This document shows, in pieces, positions 1-5,351 of a stretch of DNA of 6,244 nucleotides (its first letter is position 1; every line of letters begins with the position of its first letter). This stretch comes from JAGMDK01 sp023128695 (GTDB lineage: Bacteria > Planctomycetota > Phycisphaerae > UBA1845 > Fen-1342), in contig DAOVQG010000278.1 in the NCBI GenBank assembly GCA_030628805.1, positions 1-6,244 on the forward strand, written 5' to 3'. Made by a program: the position numbers and the translations under genes. The notes under the pieces were generated by a model. The model saw only the letters and a list, made by a program, of their open reading frames with translations. It was not told the origin of the DNA and did not search any database.

Positions 1-88
1 CGCCCCGCTGGGGCTGGTGCTTCCGGGCCGTCTGGTCCGGGGGCTGACGCCCCCGGCTAACGACTGTCGCCCCGTCGGGGCTGGTGCA
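1..88. repeat. Cluster of GC-rich palindromic elements
   Basis: Two 20-bp related units lie at 1-20 and 68-87 (CGCCCC, three variable bases, GGGGCTGGTGC), each with a CCCC/GGGG stem whose loop differs (GCT versus GTC). Between them is a perfect 8-bp hairpin, CCGGGGGC (37-44) pairing with GCCCCCGG (49-56) around TGAC. The cluster may continue beyond the left edge. It looks like dispersed intergenic palindrome DNA; no coding frame is supported. Confidence 0.7.
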
Positions 89-191
89 CATCGCCCTTTT
101 CGTCGGTTGCCCATTTCATGACTCGTCGGTTCGGGCTTCTGTGGAATTGACGAGCGGCGCGCCGGAGATGTCATGCACCCTTCTACGACGA

Positions 192-213
192 CGTCCGGGA
201 CGGAGCCCGGACG
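192..213 (-). terminator. Perfect 8-bp hairpin downstream of ligA
   Basis: CGTCCGGG (192-199) pairs perfectly with CCCGGACG (206-213) around a six-base loop, about 45 bases beyond the ligA stop. There is no T-run after it on the minus strand, so it is at best an atypical terminator or an RNA-stabilising hairpin. It could equally be one more member of the palindromic repeat family seen at 1-88. Confidence 0.35.
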
Positions 214-254
214 CTACATGACTATTGTAGTAAGCTACATGACTATTGCAGTGA
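213..254. repeat. 21-bp tandem duplication after ligA
   Basis: The two adjacent 21-bp copies (213-233 and 234-254) begin GCTACATGACTATTG and differ at two bases. The first contains a small palindrome, CTACA/TGTAG, around a 7-base loop; the second copy's change reduces this pairing. The array ends five bases from the ligA stop codon. Confidence 0.8.
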
Positions 255-258
255 ACTG

Positions 259-2292
259 TTAGCCTTGAATGAGCCGCTCGAACTCTTCCTCATTGAGGAC
301 TGTTACCCCCAGCGACCGCGCCTTTTCAAGTTTGCTCCCCGGCGACTCGCCGATGACGACGAAATCGGTCTTCTTGCTGACGCTCTTGGTCGGCTTGCCG
401 CCGTGCTGTTTGATCAAGCTCTCGATTTCGGTGCGTGAGTAATTCCGCAACGTACCCGTAACGACGAGTGTCTTGCTCGCCAGAGCGCTGCCTGACCGTT
501 TATCCGCTCCAGGCTGGGTCATGTTCATGCCGACGGTTTTTAGTTCGTCGACCGTTCTGCGGCCCGTACTGCTGTTAAACCATTCGCGCAGTGAGGCGGC
601 CATCTCCGGCCCGATCCCTTCCACCGCCTGCAACGCCTCCTCGTCCGCCGCCATCAATGCCTCCATGGTTCCAAAATGCATGGCGAGCAGTTCGGCGGTG
701 TTCGTGCCGATGTGCCGTATGTTTAGTGCCGCCAGCACCCGCGCCAATGGCCGCTGTTTGCTCGCCTCGATCCCCGCCAGCAGGTTGTCCACACTCTTTT
801 CGCCCATCCGTTCGAGCTGCACCAGCTCGGCTCGCCGCTCGTGCAGACGGTACAAATCGACGTAGGAGTGCACGAAACCCTGCTTTACGAGCGCCTCGAC
901 CAGCTTGATGCCGCCGCCCTCGATATCCATCTGGCTCCGGGCACAAAAGAACCGTATCCGCTCAACGACCTGGGCCGGGCAGGCTGGATTGATGCACCGC
1001 AAGTACACCCCACCTTCATCCTGCATCGTCTCACCGCCGCAAACCGGGCATTTACTCGGTGGTTCGATCGCGGCGGCGCTCGCGGGGCGTTGGTCGGCAT
1101 CAGCCGCAACCACCTGAGGGATGATCTCACCCGCCTTCTCGACGGTCACCGTGTCACCGGCGTGCAGATTGAGTCGCCGCACCTGGTCGAAATTGTGCAG
1201 ACTAGCCCGCTTGACGGTCGTCCCCGCCAATTGCACCGGCTCCAGGTTCGCCACCGGCGTGATCGTCCCGAGCTTGCCGACCTGGAAATCAACCGACAGC
1301 AGCCGACTCTGGGCCTGCTCGGCGGCGTACTTGTAGGCCATGCACCACCGCGGGGCCTTGCTCGTGGCTCCGAGTCGCTCCCGCTGGTCCAGACGGTCAA
1401 CCTTGACCACCAGTCCGTCGGTGTCGTAATCGAGACTGCGCCGCTCGGCGTCCCACTCTTCGACATACACGACGACTTCCTCGATGTCGCCACACCGCCG
1501 CGCGTGCGGGCTGGTGGGAATGCCACAGCCGCGCAGGCGGGCGAAGAGCCCGCTATGCGTCGTCACGTTCGTCGGCGGATCGAGTACGCCGACGCCGTGG
1601 CACTGGAACGCCAACCCGCGCCGGCCGACAACGCGGGCGTCGAGTTGTTTCAATGTGCCGGCGGTCGCGTTCCGCGGGTTCTTGAACGGTTCCTCGCCGT
1701 CGGCCTCGCGCTGCCGATTCGTCTGGTCGAAAGCGGTTCGCGGCCAATACACCTCGCCGCGCACTTCGAGCACGCTCGGCCAGTCGTCGCCCTCCAGCTT
1801 GAGCGGGATGCTGCGAATAGTACGCAGATTCTGGGTGACGTCGTCGCCGGTGGTGCCGTCGCCGCGGGTCGCGCCGAGGACGAATCGGCCGTCTTCATAG
1901 CGCAGCGACACGGCGACGCCGTCGATCTTGGGATCGACGACGTATTCGTACGGCTCATCGCCGAGACCCTTGCGGACGCGGGTGTCGAACTCGCGTAGCT
2001 CGCCGGCCGAATAGGTGTTGTCGATCGAGAGCATCGGGAGGGCGTGGCGGACGTGCGCGAAACCTTCGAGCGGCCGCTCGCCGACCCGTTGCGTGGGTGA
2101 ATCGGGCGTGATCAGGTGTGGGTGTGCGGCCTCCAACTCACGGAGTTCGCGAACCAGGGCATCATACCGCTCGTCGCTGATCTCGGGCTCGCTGTGCACG
2201 AAATACAGCACGTCGTGCCGGCGGATTTCCCGCCGGAGAGCCTCAATCCGCGGGGGGGCCATTGCTTCGTCGGGATTAACGTTGCTCATCAC
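259..2292 (-). CDS. ligA: NAD+-dependent DNA ligase LigA
   Basis: LigA seals nicks in duplex DNA during replication and repair, using NAD+ to adenylate its active-site lysine. The 677-residue product has the full family architecture and usual length. The N-terminal Ia region covers about residues 12-70. The nucleotidyltransferase domain carries the KIDG motif with the adenylated lysine K122, EVRGE at 176-180, NPRNATAGTLKQLD at 205-218 and DGLVVKVD at 292-299. An OB-fold follows at about 325-400 (VGKLGTITPVANLEP). A Cys4 zinc finger uses C415, C418, C433 and C438. Helix-hairpin-helix repeats span about 450-575 and a C-terminal BRCT domain about 603-677. The listed start is GTG; the next codon, at 2289, is ATG and is equally plausible. 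Neither has a clear Shine-Dalgarno sequence. The start overlaps the stop of the upstream lipoprotein gene by 14-17 bases, so translational coupling is likely. No catalytic residue appears to be missing. Confidence 0.98.
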   Translation of the reverse strand: MMSNVNPDEAMAPPRIEALRREIRRHDVLYFVHSEPEISDERYDALVRELRELEAAHPHLITPDSPTQRVGERPLEGFAHVRHALPMLSIDNTYSAGELREFDTRVRKGLGDEPYEYVVDPKIDGVAVSLRYEDGRFVLGATRGDGTTGDDVTQNLRTIRSIPLKLEGDDWPSVLEVRGEVYWPRTAFDQTNRQREADGEEPFKNPRNATAGTLKQLDARVVGRRGLAFQCHGVGVLDPPTNVTTHSGLFARLRGCGIPTSPHARRCGDIEEVVVYVEEWDAERRSLDYDTDGLVVKVDRLDQRERLGATSKAPRWCMAYKYAAEQAQSRLLSVDFQVGKLGTITPVANLEPVQLAGTTVKRASLHNFDQVRRLNLHAGDTVTVEKAGEIIPQVVAADADQRPASAAAIEPPSKCPVCGGETMQDEGGVYLRCINPACPAQVVERIRFFCARSQMDIEGGGIKLVEALVKQGFVHSYVDLYRLHERRAELVQLERMGEKSVDNLLAGIEASKQRPLARVLAALNIRHIGTNTAELLAMHFGTMEALMAADEEALQAVEGIGPEMAASLREWFNSSTGRRTVDELKTVGMNMTQPGADKRSGSALASKTLVVTGTLRNYSRTEIESLIKQHGGKPTKSVSKKTDFVVIGESPGSKLEKARSLGVTVLNEEEFERLIQG

Positions 2293-2992
2293 CAGCGGTT
2301 CGCACGGCCGGAGCGGGTCGGGTCACGACCTCGATCGTCAGCCCGCGGAGTTTGAGGGAACAGGACGCCGAGCGCCCGTCGGGGACCTCGACTTTGGCTT
2401 GTCCGGCGAGGAAGACGCTCACCGCGTCACTCGGTCCGAGCGTCAGGGTAAAGTCCAGGTTCTCACTCGCCCTCCGTTTGGTCGCCCCGTTCTCCGTCGA
2501 ATATTGCACCAGGATCACGTCGCGCAACAGCCGCCCCAGCTCATCGCGGGCGTAGAGCCGCAAGCCGACCACCGCATCCGGCAGCTTCAAGCCCGGCGTG
2601 GCTTGGGCCTCGAACTCATACTCGAAATGCACCTTGAAATCGAAATCGGTTTGCCGCGTGGTCGCGTTGGTCAGCGCCTGGCCGAGCCAGAAAATCCCCT
2701 CGGCTTTCCCGCCGCCGGTGACCGCGGCCAGAGCCTCGCCCTCACCGGCGGCGCGTGCGGTGGCGCTTGCCTCGGCCTCGCCGTCCAACCCGGGCTCTGT
2801 GCTATCGCGAGAGAGGTGGATATTGAATTCCTGATCCCGCGGCAGGCGGAGCGTGGTCCCCTCCGGCTTGCTGATCGGCCGGGCCTTGGGGCGTTGGGAC
2901 AACTCGCTGCCGAACTGCCCGCCCGCGCAGCCGCTGAGAAGCAAAAGTAGCATTAGAGGCTGTAATACAACCCGAAGGGCCGCGGACTTCAA
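2276..2992 (-). CDS. Putative lipoprotein of unknown function; start uncertain
   Basis: I do not recognise a family. The frame is open from an ATG at 3193, but the part before about 2992 is repeat DNA. The protein has a hydrophobic stretch (VVLQPLMLLLLL) followed by lipobox LSGC, typical of a signal peptidase II lipoprotein. A TTG at 2992 gives a 238-residue protein starting MKSAALR, with the lipidated cysteine at position 22; I chose it because it yields a normal signal-peptide length. Alternatives are ATG at 2953, which leaves only eight residues before the cysteine and no positive charge, and ATG at 3193, which has GGAG nine bases upstream but adds a 67-residue repeat-derived extension. 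The mature part is soluble, with a small-residue-rich linker (about 67-90) and then alternating segments that look beta-rich (FDFKVHFEYEFEAQ, LDFTLTLGP, SVFLAGQAKVEV). The stop overlaps the ligA start, suggesting co-translation. It is probably anchored to a membrane on its periplasmic side. Confidence 0.72.
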   Translation of the reverse strand: MKSAALRVVLQPLMLLLLLSGCAGGQFGSELSQRPKARPISKPEGTTLRLPRDQEFNIHLSRDSTEPGLDGEAEASATARAAGEGEALAAVTGGGKAEGIFWLGQALTNATTRQTDFDFKVHFEYEFEAQATPGLKLPDAVVGLRLYARDELGRLLRDVILVQYSTENGATKRRASENLDFTLTLGPSDAVSVFLAGQAKVEVPDGRSASCSLKLRGLTIEVVTRPAPAVRTAGDEQR

Positions 2993-3004
2993 TCCGCGCG
3001 GCCC
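2977..3004. repeat. GC-rich hairpin at the lipoprotein start
   Basis: GGGCCGCGGA (2977-2986) pairs with the bases at 2993-3004, apart from a two-base bulge, around the six-base loop 2987-2992. On the minus strand the loop reads TTGAAG, so the candidate TTG start codon of the lipoprotein (2992-2990) is the first triplet of the loop. The element resembles a degenerate extra copy of the palindromes at 3004-3118, with the same TTCA-like centre. It is probably a member of a dispersed palindromic repeat family. Any role in translation is inference. Confidence 0.6.
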
Positions 3005-3118
3005 CGCGCGGGCTGAAGCCCGCGGCTCTTCAGTGTCTTGTGAGACCGCGCAGGCTGAAGCCCGCGGCTCTTCAGTGTCTTGTGAGGCCGCGCGGGCTGA
3101 AGCCCGCGGCTCTTCAGT
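3004..3118. repeat. Three tandem 42-bp palindromic repeats
   Basis: Two full 42-bp units (3004-3045 and 3046-3087) and a partial third (3088-3118) are nearly identical. Each carries the palindrome CGCGGGC-TGAA-GCCCGCG (for example 3007-3013 pairing with 3018-3024), followed by a CTCTTCAGTGTCTTGTGAG linker in the first two units. Copy 2 has a G-to-A change at 3052 that breaks one stem pair. The unit is 14 codons long and free of stops on the minus strand, so it can be read as a TEEPRASAR-type peptide repeat in frame with the lipoprotein. I think it is intergenic repeat DNA that happens to stay open, not a functional protein repeat. Confidence 0.85.
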
Positions 3119-3193
3119 CGGGTTTTTATTAAGCGCTGCTCGTAATCCGGCTGCCTGGCGGGCGGACGCTGAAACGAACGTTTGAAGTGTCAT

Positions 3194-3370
3194 TGATGCG
3201 GTCTCCGTTATAAGACGCCATGCATTGAAGCATCAAGCCGCCCGACGGGCAAGTATGGTAGCCAGAAGAGCCTGAGAAACACTCCCCCAGGGTGGCTCTG
3301 CATTGCAAACGTTCGATTTCTTCGCGGCGTGCGAAGATTCCGTGGCTGCCGCAAATGTCTTCGGAAGTCT
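3194..3370. other. Unassigned non-coding stretch with small hairpins
   Basis: No supported gene is present. A minus-strand frame stays open here, running from 3617 to a TAA at 3129, but it crosses the inverted repeats at 3371-3569, matches nothing I recognise and has no ribosome site. Visible structure includes a perfect 7-bp stem with a 5-base loop at 3319-3337 (TCTTCGC/GCGAAGA) and a weaker AGAGCC/GGCTCT pairing around 3265-3300. The stretch could be a leader, a decayed gene or a structured RNA; the sequence alone does not decide. Confidence 0.4.
3207..3236 (-). promoter_or_regulatory. Candidate sigma70-type promoter for lipoprotein-ligA
   Basis: On the minus strand TTGATG (3236-3231, four of six matches to TTGACA) is separated by 18 bases from TATAAC (3212-3207, five of six matches to TATAAT). 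Transcription would begin near 3200 and run into the lipoprotein and ligA. This is the best promoter-like pair seen in the non-coding block, but it comes from pattern matching only. If the start site is right, the GGAG sequence just after the -10 box would lie at or before the transcript's 5' end, which would weaken the case for the ATG at 3193. Confidence 0.3.
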
Positions 3371-3465
3371 GCGGAGCGGACGACGGAATACAGCCCAGGG
3401 CGAAGCGCAGCGAGCCCTGGGTAAGCCCACGGGGGGAAACAAGCCCCCAGCGGGGGCGACGGAAA
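3371..3465 (+). repeat. Dispersed repeat copy A (left arm of inverted pair)
   Basis: This copy shares, in order, the blocks GCGGAGCGG, GGAATA, AGCCCAGGGCG, AGCCCTGGGT, AAGCCCC and GGGGCGACGGAA with copy B on the opposite strand. It contains its own hairpin, CCCAGGGC pairing with GCCCTGGG around a 12-base loop, and a second GCCCCC/GGGGGC stem near its end. It looks like a REP- or MITE-like intergenic element with no coding capacity. Such elements can be mobilised by transposases encoded elsewhere, but none is encoded in this window. Confidence 0.75.
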
Positions 3466-3482
3466 GACCTCACGCAGATGCA

Positions 3483-3569
3483 CCTTCCGTCGCCCCTGCG
3501 GGGCTTGGTCAGGGGCGGGCCGAGAACCCAGGGCTGGCGCCCTGGGCTATATTCCATCGCCCGCTCCGC
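3483..3569 (-). repeat. Dispersed repeat copy B (right arm of inverted pair)
   Basis: This is the reverse-complement relative of copy A, separated from it by only 17 bases. It keeps the same block order but has a two-base insert where copy A has a ten-base insert between the AGCCCAGGGCG and AGCCCTGGG blocks, plus scattered changes in the middle. Together the two copies could form a long imperfect cruciform. The independent length changes indicate two separately diverged copies rather than one recent duplication. Confidence 0.75.
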
Positions 3570-3584
3570 GGGCTGTTGGCGAGG

Positions 3585-3608
3585 GGTGCGAGAAAGGATT
3601 CTCGCACC
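3585..3608 (-). terminator. Perfect 10-bp hairpin downstream of pgeF
   Basis: GGTGCGAGAA (3585-3594) pairs perfectly with TTCTCGCACC (3599-3608) around a four-base loop. It starts 12 bases after the pgeF stop in the direction of transcription. No T-run follows on the minus strand, so it is not a textbook intrinsic terminator. It may protect the 3' end of the transcript, help factor-dependent termination or simply belong to the adjacent repeat element. Confidence 0.45.
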
Positions 3609-3620
3609 AGCGACCAATCG

Positions 3621-4373
3621 TCAATCCCGCACTATTGCCGCCATCAGGCCGAAGTGCCCGCAACCCGGTCCCTCTCGGCGATATGAAAAAAATACCTCGT
3701 TGTGACAGAGCGTGCAGATGCCGGCCGTCTCAATCTTTTCCGGCCTAACGCCCGCGGTAAGCAATTGCGCCCGGTTGGCTTCCCAAAGATTGAAGTACAG
3801 ACGGCCATTCCGCCGCTCGAAGAAACTGTCGCGATCTGCTAGTCCGCGGGCCGCTTCATATACGTCGCGGCCCACTTCGTAACAGCACGGCCCCGCCCCC
3901 GGCCCTATGCCGGCCCGCACGTCCGACGCCTGACAGCCGAATTGGCTCGTCATCAATTCGAGCAGCCGAGCCGTGGCTTGGGCGACCGTACACCGCCAAC
4001 TCGCATGCGCCAGGCCGACCACACCTCGCACAGGATCGTATGCCAGGATCAGCGGGCAGTCGGCCGAGAAGGTCATCAGCGGCAAGCCCGGCAGGGCCGT
4101 CGCCGCGCCGTCGCAATGCGGCAGCGCCCCGGCGGTCATGTCCGCGTCGACAATTGTCAGCTTGGTATCATGAACCTGCTCGCAATAGCACAGCCGCTCT
4201 GCGTTCAGTTCCAAGTCCGCGGCCATCGCTTGCCGCTCGGCGGCGCCGTGGGGATTATTGCGTGGCCCGACGTTCGCCGGCCGGGTCGAAAACGCGTGCA
4301 CCAGCCCGGTTTCATGGCGCAGCCGCTCGAATTGGGCGTATCGCCGCTGGTGGATGTGCAAGAAATGCATCAC
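3621..4373 (-). CDS. pgeF: Peptidoglycan-editing factor PgeF (YfiH/laccase-domain family)
   Basis: This family (YfiH, DUF152, multicopper polyphenol oxidase/laccase domain) has been linked to removing wrongly incorporated amino acids from peptidoglycan precursors; family members also show purine nucleoside phosphorylase or adenosine deaminase activity. The 250-residue product has the expected length. Conserved landmarks are EQVH (65-68), FSADCPLIL (102-110), HASWR (123-127), GIGPGAGPCCYEVG (155-168) and FFSYRREG (228-235). The presumed zinc ligands are H68, C106 and H123. The usual HAGWRG motif reads HASWRC here, a change at both glycines. The listed start is GTG; ATG at 4370 follows immediately and has GGTGAG (4381-4376) five bases upstream, so ATG is more likely, giving 249 residues. 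The gene begins 12-15 bases after the HEAT lipoprotein stop, consistent with one transcript. A cytoplasmic location is inferred from the lack of a signal peptide. Confidence 0.93.
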   Translation of the reverse strand: MMHFLHIHQRRYAQFERLRHETGLVHAFSTRPANVGPRNNPHGAAERQAMAADLELNAERLCYCEQVHDTKLTIVDADMTAGALPHCDGAATALPGLPLMTFSADCPLILAYDPVRGVVGLAHASWRCTVAQATARLLELMTSQFGCQASDVRAGIGPGAGPCCYEVGRDVYEAARGLADRDSFFERRNGRLYFNLWEANRAQLLTAGVRPEKIETAGICTLCHNEVFFSYRREGPGCGHFGLMAAIVRD

Positions 4374-4375
4374 GA

Positions 4376-4381
4376 CTCACC
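4376..4381 (-). promoter_or_regulatory. Ribosome binding site of pgeF
   Basis: GGTGAG on the minus strand lies five bases before the ATG at 4370 and only two before the GTG at 4373. This spacing favours the ATG as the pgeF start. Confidence 0.5.
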
Positions 4382-4385
4382 GGGA

Positions 4386-5351
4386 CTACTCTTCCTTCGC
4401 ACCCGGCCACAGCCAGCGGACTAAGTCCTTCGTCTCGTAGGTGAATTTCTCCCAGCGATTGCTGTACGGCGGTTGACGCGACGCGGGAATCTCGCCGGTG
4501 TGAGCGAAGAGAGCTTCACGATTGGCTTCAAACCATTCTTCCCACGCCAGCACGTCGCCGCCGTGCGTGCGGCCGGTCAGCCGCACGAGCGTGTCCTCGC
4601 ACTGGTGCACGACCGCGAAATCCTCGTCCCGCAAGCCGGCGATCAGGGCTGTAACCGCTTCCTCGCTCGGGTAGCAGCCCAGCCCGCGGGCCCCCGCGAT
4701 GCGGGCATGGCGATCGGTGCCGAGCCGCAAGCGATCCAACAGCGTCTTGGCAACCTGCTCGCGGTACTCTTCGGGTACTTGCCCCGCCGCCGACAGGTTG
4801 GCCAAGGCCTCCGTCGCGTCCCAGCGTCCCAGCGCGACCGGCGGCCAAACCTCGTTAGGCGGGTGGTCGCGGTAGTTCAGAATCTTTAGGGCCGTCTCGG
4901 TCGCCCGCGGGTCGCCGGTACGGGCCAGGGCTCGGATCGCCACGCAGCGGGTCTGCGGATCGCTCTCCAGGCAGGCGATCGCGATAAACCCCTTAATGGC
5001 CCATTCCTGATCGTACTTCTTGCTCTTGGAGATCCGCGCCACCGAGTCTCGCCGAACGTCGGCGTCTTCCGACGAAACCGCGAGCACCATGTATTGTTGA
5101 GGCGTTCGCCGCGGCTTGAAGATCTTCTGGACGACGGCGTCCAGTTTGGTATCCATCTGGGTCTCGCTACAGCCGACCATCAAGAAGACAGCGAGTCCGA
5201 GTATTGCCAGGAGGATCGATTGACGATTGATGATTGACGATTGACGATTGACGATTGACGATTGACGATTGCGGATTGACTCACTTGGCCGTGCTCGGCA
5301 GTCGCGGCACGTTGACGTAGCGTTCGGGTTCGACCAACTCAACGTATTCAA
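4386..5351 (-). CDS. HEAT-repeat lipoprotein; start uncertain
   Basis: The secure part is a signal peptide (ILLAILGLAVFLM) with lipobox MVGC, the lipidated cysteine at residue 61 of this frame, and a helical mature domain. HEAT-like helix pairs are visible at about 93-109, 131-158 (starting DPQTRCVAIRALARTGDP), 172-208, 213-241 (starting DRHARIAGARGLG) and 242-259. A tryptophan-rich tail follows, with HGGDVLAWEEWFEAN at 263-277. HEAT arrays usually serve as protein-binding scaffolds; the partner is unknown. The start is not clear: the frame opens at a TTG (5351) 71 bases inside murI, and its first ~46 residues come from murI read in another frame plus the 7-bp repeat array (repeating NRQSSI-type peptide). 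There is no in-frame ATG, GTG or TTG between the array and the signal peptide. A conventional signal peptide would begin near 5231, at an ATC codon. The gene is followed closely by pgeF. Confidence 0.8.
   Translation of the reverse strand: MNTLSWSNPNATSTCRDCRARPSESIRNRQSSIVNRQSSIINRQSILLAILGLAVFLMVGCSETQMDTKLDAVVQKIFKPRRTPQQYMVLAVSSEDADVRRDSVARISKSKKYDQEWAIKGFIAIACLESDPQTRCVAIRALARTGDPRATETALKILNYRDHPPNEVWPPVALGRWDATEALANLSAAGQVPEEYREQVAKTLLDRLRLGTDRHARIAGARGLGCYPSEEAVTALIAGLRDEDFAVVHQCEDTLVRLTGRTHGGDVLAWEEWFEANREALFAHTGEIPASRQPPYSNRWEKFTYETKDLVRWLWPGAKEE
5218..5280. repeat. Nine tandem 7-bp units (GATTGAC)
   Basis: The tract is exactly nine heptamers: seven GATTGAC, one GATTGAT (5225-5231) and one GATTGCG (5267-5273). 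It begins immediately after the murI stop codon on the minus strand and ends at the codons for the HEAT lipoprotein's hydrophobic signal segment. Read on the minus strand as GTCAATC, it contains no stop in any frame and always encodes a cycle of V-N-R-Q-S-S-I. On the plus strand it contains TGA stops. Short heptamer repeats of this kind suggest replication slippage. Confidence 0.95.

Noticed and set aside
841..1998. 385-residue open frame on the plus strand
   Set aside because: It lies entirely antisense to ligA, has no recognisable family and no ribosome site. GC-rich genes commonly leave long antisense frames open.
2015..2950. 311-residue open frame on the plus strand
   Set aside because: It is antisense to the ligA start and the lipoprotein; its composition looks like a shadow frame and it crosses the gene junction without any signal.
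3004..3118. Possible CRISPR array
   Set aside because: The units are directly tandem with no unique spacers, and each is itself a palindrome plus a conserved linker; no cas gene is present.
3014..3127. Plus-strand hairpin CTGAAG/CTTCAG followed by GGGTTTTTA, resembling an intrinsic terminator
   Set aside because: No plus-strand gene exists upstream for it to terminate, and the stem is part of the third 42-bp repeat unit.
3129..3617. 162-residue open frame on the minus strand between pgeF and the lipoprotein
   Set aside because: Its first half reads through the inverted repeat pair and its product matches nothing I know. The last third is kept only as an unassigned stretch.
3292..3705. Plus-strand open frames over the repeat block
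   Set aside because: They consist largely of repeat DNA and run into the antisense strand of pgeF; no motif or start signal.
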